Assembly (NCBI GenBank): GCA_052143575.1
Contig: JBKQSP010000051.1
Location: 1-64,000, forward strand
Origin: JAKACA01 sp052143575
GTDB lineage: Bacteria; Actinomycetota; Acidimicrobiia; Acidimicrobiales; Bog-793
DNA: 64,000 nucleotides
Direction of reading: 5' to 3'
The translations under genes and the position numbers were made by a program. The notes under the pieces were generated by a model. That model searched no databases, had not been told where the DNA came from, and saw nothing but the letters and a program-made list of their open reading frames with translations. The number at the start of each line of letters is the position of its first letter. The stretch's first letter is position 1. Positions 49,001 through 56,009 of this stretch are shown piece after piece.

Positions 49001-49609
49001 ATGAGCGTCACCCGCGGGTTCTTCGGCCGGGGGCGAGGGCCCCGTGACCCTCGGCTTCCGCCCGGTCAGTACGACGTCGGTTCGACGTGGCCGGTGCTCA
49101 CGGCTGAACCGACCCCGAGGTTGGCGACCGCGACGTGGACCTTCACGGTCGACGGGCTTGTGGAGCGACCGACGACCTGGACATGGGACGACGTGCACGC
49201 CCTCGAGCCCTCGAGCTACGAGGGCGACATCCACTGCGTGACCACCTGGTCGAAGCTGGGCGTCCGCTTTGCCGGGGTCTCGGTCGACACGCTGCTCGGC
49301 GCCGCCCGGCTGTTGCCGTCCGCCACGCACGTCCTCGCCGTGTGCCACACGGGCTACACGACGAACCTCCCGCTCGCCGACGTGACGGGAGGCAAGGCGT
49401 GGGTCGTCTGGGACTACGAGGGGCGACCGTTGCCCGTCGAGCACGGAGGCCCAGCCCGGCTGCTCGTGCCGCACCTGTATTTCTGGAAGAGCGCCAAATG
49501 GGTGTCAGGACTGCAGTTGCTCGATCACGACCAGCAGGGTTTCTGGGAACAAAACGGCTATCACGACCGAGGCGACCCCTGGCTGGAACAGCGGTACCAA
49601 GGTGACTGA
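49001..49609 (+). CDS. Sulfite-oxidase-fold molybdopterin oxidoreductase
   Basis: A 202-residue protein of the sulfite oxidase molybdopterin domain family, the short cytosolic type. The molybdenum cysteine is in HCVTTWSKLGVRFAGV. The ending YFWKSAKWVSGLQLLDHDQQGFWEQNGYH matches the family. No Tat signal is present. GGAAGGAGAG precedes ATG 49001. It overlaps the reductase gene by 8 nt, so the two probably form an electron-transfer pair. The substrate is unknown; related proteins act on sulfoxides or sulfite. Confidence 0.9.
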   Translation: MSVTRGFFGRGRGPRDPRLPPGQYDVGSTWPVLTAEPTPRLATATWTFTVDGLVERPTTWTWDDVHALEPSSYEGDIHCVTTWSKLGVRFAGVSVDTLLGAARLLPSATHVLAVCHTGYTTNLPLADVTGGKAWVVWDYEGRPLPVEHGGPARLLVPHLYFWKSAKWVSGLQLLDHDQQGFWEQNGYHDRGDPWLEQRYQGD

Positions 49610-50324
49610 CCCAATCGGAGCGCCGCCCCGGCCGGGAGGATGGCAGACCGCCACCGTCGTCGGAGTCACCGTCGAGACGGCCCACGCCAAGTCCTTCCGG
49701 CTCGCCCTCCCGGCGCCCTCTCACCACCTCGCCGGGCAGCACTACATCGTCCGTCTCACCGCCCCGGACGGCTACACGGCTTCGCGGTCCTACTCGGTGG
49801 CGAGCGCTCCTGACGGAAGCGCCGAAATAGAGGTCACCGTGGAGCGTCTCGAGGACGGCGAAGTGTCCAGCTTCCTCCACGACGTCGTCCGCCCCGGCGA
49901 CAACTTGGAGGTGCGGGGACCGATCGGTGGCTGGTTCGTGTGGCGAGGCGAGACGCCGGCGCTGCTCGTCGGGGGCGGTTCCGGGGTCGTTCCCCTCATG
50001 TCCATGCTGCGACTCGCTCGGCGGAGTGGGCGGTCCGACCTCCTCCGGCTCGTCGTGTCCGTCCGAAGCCCGGCGGATCTCTACTACGCCGATGAGCTTG
50101 CGGGTCCGGAGACCACCGTCCTCTACACGCGGACAGCGCCGCCGTCCTGGCTGCGGCCACCGGGCCGCATCAACGTCGGCGATCTCACCGGTCTCGTGCC
50201 GCCCGGCACAGACGTCTATGTGTGCGGATCGCCAGGCTTCGCTGACGCCGCCACGGACCTGCTCACCGGCGCCGGCATGCCAGCCTCCCGCATCCGTGTC
50301 GAGCGCTTCGGCCCCACGCAATGA
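49602..50324 (+). CDS. Ferredoxin-NADP reductase-type flavoprotein
   Basis: A 240-residue FAD/NAD(P) reductase. The FAD motif is RSYSVAS and the pyridine nucleotide motif VGGGSGVVPLMSML; the final YVCGSPGF also fits. It has no 2Fe-2S domain. GTG 49602 overlaps the molybdenum protein gene, so it most likely supplies electrons from NAD(P)H to that protein. Confidence 0.92.
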   Translation: MTDPIGAPPRPGGWQTATVVGVTVETAHAKSFRLALPAPSHHLAGQHYIVRLTAPDGYTASRSYSVASAPDGSAEIEVTVERLEDGEVSSFLHDVVRPGDNLEVRGPIGGWFVWRGETPALLVGGGSGVVPLMSMLRLARRSGRSDLLRLVVSVRSPADLYYADELAGPETTVLYTRTAPPSWLRPPGRINVGDLTGLVPPGTDVYVCGSPGFADAATDLLTGAGMPASRIRVERFGPTQ

Positions 50325-50368
50325 AGTGTGCCGCAGCCGACGATGCCGGCGAGGGGCGAGGAGAGCGC

Positions 50369-50381
50369 TAGGTTCCGCCAG
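50369..50381 (+). promoter_or_regulatory. Leaderless-type promoter of the molybdenum hydroxylase gene
   Basis: TAGGTT at 50369-50374 lies 7 nt before ATG 50382, which helps choose this start over GTG 50328. Confidence 0.5.
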
Positions 50382-52811
50382 ATGCCAGGCTCGTTGTTGG
50401 GCAACAGCGTTCGCCGCCTCGAGGATCCCGACCTCCTGCTCGGGCTCGGCACCTTCGTGGGCAACTTCAAGCTGCCGGGTCTCACGCACGCCGTCTTCGT
50501 GCGCTCGCCCTTCGCCCACGCCACCATCTCCTCCATCGAGGCCGAGGAGGCCCGGCGTGCTCCTGGCGTCCTTGCGGTGTACACGGCTGAGGATCTCGGC
50601 ATCACACCCTTCCACGGCTTCATGGTGCTGAACGCCGCCTGTGCCCGGCCGCCGCTCGCCCACGGCACGGTGAGGTTCGTCGGCGACCCCGTCGCCATGG
50701 TCGTCGCCGAGACCGAGGCGGCAGCCGTCGACGCCGCCGAGCTCGTCGTGGTGGACTACGAGCCGCTGGAGGCCGCCGTCGACCCGGAGGCCGCCCTTGC
50801 CGAGGGCGCACCCCTGCAGTTCCCCGAGCTCGGCACGAACCTCGTCGCCGGCATGGCCGATCCGCCCGAGCCGGATCCGCTTGCTGGGGCGGCAACCGTG
50901 GTGCGCGCCCAACTGCAGAACCAGCGCCTCGCCGTCGTCCCGATGGAGGGAGACGCCATTGCCGTCGTGCCCGGCGACGACGGCGATGGCCACGATCTCA
51001 CGGTCTACGTCTCGACGCAGATGCCGCACGGGTTCGCCTCCGCCGTCGCCCGCCACCTCGGTGTCGACCTGGCACGGCTGCGGGTGGTGGCTCCACATGT
51101 GGGTGGGGCCTTCGGCTCGAAGGCCGGGCTCGGAGCCGAGCATGCGGCCGTCATCGTCGGTGCGCAGCGGCTCGGACGGCCCGTCGCCTGGGTGCAGACC
51201 CGCTCCGAGAACCTCGTCGCCACACCGCACGGGCGGGGCCAGACGCAGTGGGTCGAGATGGGCTTCGACGCCGACGGTCGCGTCACGGGCATGCACTGCC
51301 GGGTACTTGCCGATGCGGGCGCCTATGCCGGTTTCGGGGGAGCCCTTGCCCTCGGGCCCACCCGGATGATGGCGCAGGGCGTCTACGCCATCCCGGCCAT
51401 CCGCTTCGACGTGGCCGTTGCCGTCACGAACACGACGCCGATGGGCGCCTTCCGCGGAGCGGGCCGGCCGGAAGCGGCCGAGTTCCTCGAGCGGATGATG
51501 GACATCGCCGCCGGCGAGCTCGGGCTCGATCCGGTCGAGCTGCGCCGGCGCAACCTCCTGCCCGCCTTCAGCGAGTCCTACACGACCGTGATGGGGACCA
51601 CCTACGACGTCGGTGACTACGTGAAGCCGCTCGACGAGGCGATCCGCCTCGCCGGCTACAAGCAGCTGCGCGCCGAGCAGGCAGCGCGGCGTGCCTCCGG
51701 CGACCGCTGGCAGCTCGGCATCGGGGTCGGCGTCTACGTCGAGGTGACCGCCGGTGGCGGAGGCGAGTTCGGCGCCGTCGAGGTGCATCGCGACGGCACG
51801 GCCTCCATCAGCGTGGGCACGTCGGCGCACGGGCAGGGCCATGCCACGTCGTTCGCCATGATCGTGTCGGACACCCTCGGCATCGCCCTCGAGGACATCC
51901 GTTTCGTGCAGTCCGATACCGCCACGGTGCCGAGAGGTGGAGGGACCGGAGGGTCGAGATCGCTGCAGCTCGCCGGCAGCGCCGTGCTCGGGGCCGCCGA
52001 GCAGGTGCTCGACCAGGCCCGCGAGCTCGTCGCCGCCGAGCTGGAGGCGAGCGCCCACGACATCGTCGTGCACGACGGTGGCCGTCTCGGTGTCGCCGGA
52101 GTGCCCGCGAGCGCCCTGTCGTGGGAGGCCATCGCCGCCCTGGCCGGGAGCGCTCCGACGGAGGCCGAGGGCGCCGGAGATGACAGCGCCGCAGGCTCAT
52201 TGTCTGCCGAGCTCGACTTCGAGCAGGCGGGGTCGACGTTCCCCTTCGGGGCACACGTGTCGGTCGTCGAGGTCGACACCGAGACGGGGCAGGTGCGCCC
52301 ACTGCGGCACATCGCCGTCGACGACTGTGGACGGATCGTGAACCCGCTGCTCGTCACCGGTCAGCAGCATGGGGGTATCGCGCAGGGGATGTCGCAAGCC
52401 CTCTGGGAGGAGATCCGCTTCGACGACGTCGGCAACCCGCTCACTGTCACCTTCGCCGACTACTCGATCCCGAGCGCGGCGGAGTTCCCGTCGTTCGAGA
52501 CGGCGAACACGGAGACGCCGACGTTTCGCAACCCGCTCGGCGCCAAAGGGATCGGTGAGTCGGGCACGATCGGATCGACGCCGTCGGTGCACAATGCCGT
52601 CATCGACGCCGTCTCGCATCTCGGCGTGCGCCACATCCCGATGCCCTGCACGCCCGAGCGGGTGTGGCGGGCCATCAGGGCGGCAGCCGCCGGAGGACCC
52701 GGCGCTACGGCCGGCGGCCAGCCGCTCTGGCGCCAACCCCCGGCCTTCTTCGACCGGTTGCCTGTGGGCGGCGAGGGTGAGCGCCCGGAAGCGGCCGACG
52801 CCGAGATCTAG
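50382..52811 (+). CDS. Xanthine dehydrogenase-family molybdopterin subunit
   Basis: An 809-residue large subunit of a molybdenum hydroxylase. Seen features are the SLLGNSVRRLEDPDLLLGLGTFV start and GGAFGSKAG. The active-site loop reads GAFRGAGRPEA, not the Cys-containing loop of form-I CO dehydrogenase. GTSAHGQGHAT and AKGIGESGTIGST with its catalytic Glu are also present. It could be an aldehyde or purine hydroxylase or a form-II CODH-like enzyme. The FAD and 2Fe-2S subunits are not nearby, so it depends on genes elsewhere. Start 50382 is supported by the promoter spacing; GTG 50328 would add 18 residues unlike the family. Confidence 0.9.
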   Translation: MPGSLLGNSVRRLEDPDLLLGLGTFVGNFKLPGLTHAVFVRSPFAHATISSIEAEEARRAPGVLAVYTAEDLGITPFHGFMVLNAACARPPLAHGTVRFVGDPVAMVVAETEAAAVDAAELVVVDYEPLEAAVDPEAALAEGAPLQFPELGTNLVAGMADPPEPDPLAGAATVVRAQLQNQRLAVVPMEGDAIAVVPGDDGDGHDLTVYVSTQMPHGFASAVARHLGVDLARLRVVAPHVGGAFGSKAGLGAEHAAVIVGAQRLGRPVAWVQTRSENLVATPHGRGQTQWVEMGFDADGRVTGMHCRVLADAGAYAGFGGALALGPTRMMAQGVYAIPAIRFDVAVAVTNTTPMGAFRGAGRPEAAEFLERMMDIAAGELGLDPVELRRRNLLPAFSESYTTVMGTTYDVGDYVKPLDEAIRLAGYKQLRAEQAARRASGDRWQLGIGVGVYVEVTAGGGGEFGAVEVHRDGTASISVGTSAHGQGHATSFAMIVSDTLGIALEDIRFVQSDTATVPRGGGTGGSRSLQLAGSAVLGAAEQVLDQARELVAAELEASAHDIVVHDGGRLGVAGVPASALSWEAIAALAGSAPTEAEGAGDDSAAGSLSAELDFEQAGSTFPFGAHVSVVEVDTETGQVRPLRHIAVDDCGRIVNPLLVTGQQHGGIAQGMSQALWEEIRFDDVGNPLTVTFADYSIPSAAEFPSFETANTETPTFRNPLGAKGIGESGTIGSTPSVHNAVIDAVSHLGVRHIPMPCTPERVWRAIRAAAAGGPGATAGGQPLWRQPPAFFDRLPVGGEGERPEAADAEI

Positions 52812-52828
52812 CGCCGCCATCGCCGCCT

Positions 52829-52844
52829 CCCGTTCTCGAACGGG
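52829..52844 (+). terminator. Small hairpin after the molybdenum hydroxylase gene
   Basis: CCCGTT-CTCG-AACGGG, a 6-bp stem with a stable-type tetraloop, 18 nt past the stop codon. No T-run follows. Confidence 0.4.
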
Positions 52845-52948
52845 GTGCTCTCCGGCTCAGGCTGGGACATCGGGACGACATCTCACGAGGTGGGTCGGCA
52901 GCGATCCCCTGCCCGAGTAGCCCCGCACGCTCGAGGGCTGCCGACTGC

Positions 52949-52960
52949 GATACTCCTCAA
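52949..52960 (+). promoter_or_regulatory. Leaderless-type promoter of the unknown gene
   Basis: GATACT at 52949-52954 lies 6 nt before GTG 52961. Confidence 0.45.
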
Positions 52961-53455
52961 GTGGCCGGCACGCTTCGACAGATCGAGCAAGTGGAGTTCC
53001 GAGTCGACGAGCTCACGCGCATCGTCGCCTCGATGGGTCGGCTCGCCACCGCCGGCGACGGATGGATCAACCTGATACCGAGCATCAGCGACAACGACAA
53101 GCGGTCGACCGCGCTCGGGTTCTTCGCCTTGTTCGGTGGCGGAGGCATCGGTGTCACGATGGCCACCTGGATCCCCGGGAGCCACCATCCCCGTGGAGAC
53201 ATCGAGCCCAGCCTCGGCATCTCGCACGTCACCGGCCGTCGTGCCCTTGGCGAGCTGCAATCGCGCGGTGTCGCCGTTCCGGAGAGCTGGCGCCTCGAGC
53301 AGGACCACCCCCGTCGCGGGCTAATCCTGCGTGTCCCGGCGGACGAACCCCATGAGCAGGTGTTGGTATGGGCGCTGGGCGCCGTCGGCGTGCTCAGCGC
53401 TCCCCGCCCCATCGAGGGCTGGCGGGCCGACATCTACCTCCCGGCGACGCCGTGA
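52961..53455 (+). CDS. Protein of unknown function
   Basis: A 164-residue soluble protein I do not recognise. It opens with an amphipathic helix (GTLRQIEQVEFRVDELTRIVA) and has a glycine-rich middle (FFALFGGGGIGVTMATWIPG) with no cleaved signal. The C-terminal part is mixed strand and helix with an ARGRPIEGW-like end (SAPRPIEGWRADIYLP). It is not co-transcribed with the next gene, which is on the other strand. The leaderless-type box supports GTG 52961 as the start. Confidence 0.6.
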   Translation: MAGTLRQIEQVEFRVDELTRIVASMGRLATAGDGWINLIPSISDNDKRSTALGFFALFGGGGIGVTMATWIPGSHHPRGDIEPSLGISHVTGRRALGELQSRGVAVPESWRLEQDHPRRGLILRVPADEPHEQVLVWALGAVGVLSAPRPIEGWRADIYLPATP

Positions 53456-53486
53456 GAGCGGCGCCGCCCGACGCTTGGGGCGGGCG

Positions 53487-55316
53487 CTACGAGTCGTAGA
53501 AGATGTCGCCGCTGTTGCCGACCACGGCACAGAAATTCGACGCCGGGCAGGCGACCGAGATGAGGCCGCTCTCGCTCGGGCCGATGCGATGCGGGCTCGA
53601 CCAGGAGTGGCCGTTGTAGGACAGGACGTTGTCCGTGTAGTCGACCGTGACGCAGAACCGGTGACTGTGGCAGGCCACCGAGACGAGGTCGTTGCTGTGG
53701 TGGTCGATGTAGTGCGGGCTCGACCAGGTGTGGCCGTTGAAGGTGAGGGCGTCGCCGGCGCCGTCGACGACGGCGCAGAAGCTCGAGCTCGAACACGAGA
53801 TCGAAAGAGGGTCGCCGACGCTGTCGACACCGTGCGGCACCGACCACGAGTGACCGTTGTAGGTGACCACGTTGCCCTTGGTGTCAACGATGGCGCAGAA
53901 GCTGTCGCTCGCGCAGGAGACAGCGGAGAGGTCCCTCCCGTGGTCGATGCGGTGCGGGCTCGACCAGGTGTGTCCGTTGAAGGTGATGAGCCGCCCGGAC
54001 CGGTCGACGGCGGTGCAGAAGTGCGAGGTCGGGCACGAGACGGAATCGAGGTCGTGGCGGCTGTCGATCGGCCGCGGGCTCGACCAGGTGTGTCCGTTGA
54101 ACGTCAGGACGTTGCCCAGGTTGTCCAAGGCGGCGCAGAAGCTCGTCCTCGGGCAGGAGATGGCGACGAAGCCGTCACCGCTCGAGTCGACGTTCCTCGT
54201 GACGTGCCAGGCGTGCCCGTTGTACTTGAGGGCGTCCCCGTAGCTGTCGACGACTTCGCAGGAGTGGCTGCTCGAGCAGGAGAGGGCGATGGGATACCCC
54301 TCGCTGGGGTCGAAGTAGTCGAGGGCTGACCACCGGTGGCCGTTGTAGGTGACGGCGTTGCCGAACTGGTTCACGGCGGCACAGAAGCTCGACGTGGCGC
54401 ACGAAACGGCGTTGAGGCCGTCGGGATCGGTGGGGCGCGGCGCCGACCAGACACCGCTGTTGTCGGTGAGGACGTTGCCGCTGTAGTCCGTCGCCTTGCA
54501 GAGGACGGCCGAGAGACAGGAGATGGAACTGATGCCGAAGCCCCTCCCGTCGACGTGATGGGGGGCCGACCACGTCGTGCCGTTGAACGTGACGACGTTG
54601 CCGGCATAGTCGCCAGCGGCACAGAAGGTCACGAGCCCGTCGCTCGCCGTGCATGACAGCGCCGTGAGGCCGTCGGCGTCTACGAGCTGAGGGGACGACC
54701 ACGTGCCGTCGTAGGTGAGGACGTTGCCGGCGTAATCGACCGCAACGCACCGGTAGATGCTCGGGCACGAGACGGCGGCGAAACCGTCCCCGTGCGGGTC
54801 GACGTCGACCGGAGTCGTCGACGTCCACGACCCGAAGTACATGACGGCGTTGCCCAGCCCGTCGACCGTGGCGCAGAACTCCGCCGACTGGCAGGAGACG
54901 GCGCCGAAGTTACCGCCCGGGTCGATGTGGGAAGGGGGGGACCACGAGCCGGCGCTGTACGTGAGCTCCTGGCCGAAGCGATCGACGGCGACGCAGAAGC
55001 TCGCCGTCGGGCAGGAGATATCGGCGATACCGCCGCCGGCGGCGTCGATGGCGTGGGGCGCCGTCCACACATGGCCGTTGTAGGTGAGCACGTTGCCGGC
55101 GAGGTCGACGGCGGCACAGAAGGTCGTCGTCGGGCACGACACCGAGAGCGGGTTGCCCGCCGGCGTGTCGATCTTCGTCCCCGATGTCCAAGCGGCGGCG
55201 AGGCGGGGGACTGACGAGGCCGCAGCGGGAGACGGAACGGCCGCCAGCGCCGGAGCGGCCACTGCGACGATGAGCCCGCATGAGCCGAGAAGCCGACCGA
55301 GAACTGATCGCAACAT
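53487..55316 (-). CDS. Secreted protein of 14 Cys-containing propeller-like repeats
   Basis: A 609-residue protein with a signal peptide (LLGSCGLIVAVAAPALA) starting at ATG 55316 after AAGGGGAG. The rest is 13 complete repeats of about 40 residues and a shorter fourteenth. The pattern is SCpt-sFCaaVD--GNvlTyNGhtWSsPh-iD, with two conserved Cys in each (SC and FC). Fourteen units would suit two seven-bladed beta-propellers in tandem, each blade possibly held by a disulfide; that is inference. Consensus repeats 9-12 are very alike, which suggests recent duplication. Function unknown; probably an extracellular binding protein. Confidence 0.85.
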   Translation of the reverse strand: MLRSVLGRLLGSCGLIVAVAAPALAAVPSPAAASSVPRLAAAWTSGTKIDTPAGNPLSVSCPTTTFCAAVDLAGNVLTYNGHVWTAPHAIDAAGGGIADISCPTASFCVAVDRFGQELTYSAGSWSPPSHIDPGGNFGAVSCQSAEFCATVDGLGNAVMYFGSWTSTTPVDVDPHGDGFAAVSCPSIYRCVAVDYAGNVLTYDGTWSSPQLVDADGLTALSCTASDGLVTFCAAGDYAGNVVTFNGTTWSAPHHVDGRGFGISSISCLSAVLCKATDYSGNVLTDNSGVWSAPRPTDPDGLNAVSCATSSFCAAVNQFGNAVTYNGHRWSALDYFDPSEGYPIALSCSSSHSCEVVDSYGDALKYNGHAWHVTRNVDSSGDGFVAISCPRTSFCAALDNLGNVLTFNGHTWSSPRPIDSRHDLDSVSCPTSHFCTAVDRSGRLITFNGHTWSSPHRIDHGRDLSAVSCASDSFCAIVDTKGNVVTYNGHSWSVPHGVDSVGDPLSISCSSSSFCAVVDGAGDALTFNGHTWSSPHYIDHHSNDLVSVACHSHRFCVTVDYTDNVLSYNGHSWSSPHRIGPSESGLISVACPASNFCAVVGNSGDIFYDS

Positions 55317-55409
55317 GCTCCCCTTGCTGTCTCGAGATCCTCGAAGCGCCCGCCGCACGAGTGCAGGCAGCCTACTTCGGGCTGCTCACCACTGTGGGCG
55401 AGAAAGGCT

Positions 55410-55445
55410 GGCAGCGGGCGTAGCGTCGCTGCCGGCCCCGCTGCC
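55410..55445 (-). terminator. Terminator after the GNAT gene
   Basis: GGCAGCGGG (55410-55418) pairs with CCCGCTGCC (55437-55445), and on the minus strand the stem is followed by CAGCCTTTCTC. Confidence 0.55.
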
Positions 55446-55448
55446 GCC

Positions 55449-56009
55449 TCAGAGCTCGAGCACGAAGGCGATGAGCCGCAAGTCCTTCTCGCCGTCGGGA
55501 AGGCGTGCCACGAACACATCGAGATCGGGAGTCGGCACGAAACCCATCCGCTCGTACATCGCCCGCGCCCTCACCATGACTTCGGTGGAGTGCAGGATGA
55601 TCCTGGCCCGGCCGTCAGCGCGCGCCCGGTCGATGCAGGCTTGCGTGAGGGCCCGGCCGACGCCCCTGCTCTGGTGATCCGGTCGCACGGCCAGCATGCG
55701 GATCCCGGCCGCCTCCGGGTCGTCGAACTCGGTCATGGCGCGGTCGGAATCGGGCACGTAGGTGACGCCGCCGAGCAGCTCGCCCTCCTCGTCGACGGCC
55801 ACGAGGACGACGCTGTCGGCCGCCCGCTCGGCCACGGCGAGCAGTTGGTCCTCGTAGCTGCCGTAGTGGTCGCCACGCCAGAGGTCCCGGTAGGCGTCCA
55901 CGGTGATCTGCCCGATCGCCGAGTACTCATCTGGCCGCGCCGGGCGGATCTGTATCGCAGGCCCCGGCGCGCCGACGGCGCCGTCAGGCCGTGCGGGGCT
56001 CGACGGCAT
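55449..56009 (-). CDS. GNAT-family N-acetyltransferase
   Basis: A 186-residue acetyl-CoA-dependent transferase. The acetyl-CoA loop is RPDHQSRGVGRAL, followed by ACIDRARADG and the C-terminal AMYERMGF motif. The most sensible start is ATG 56009 inside the end of aceE (26-nt overlap); longer versions would be Ser/Arg-rich shadow sequence. It is translationally coupled to aceE. The target is unknown. Regulation of a dehydrogenase by acetylation is conceivable but unsupported. Confidence 0.85.
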   Translation of the reverse strand: MPSSPARPDGAVGAPGPAIQIRPARPDEYSAIGQITVDAYRDLWRGDHYGSYEDQLLAVAERAADSVVLVAVDEEGELLGGVTYVPDSDRAMTEFDDPEAAGIRMLAVRPDHQSRGVGRALTQACIDRARADGRARIILHSTEVMVRARAMYERMGFVPTPDLDVFVARLPDGEKDLRLIAFVLEL

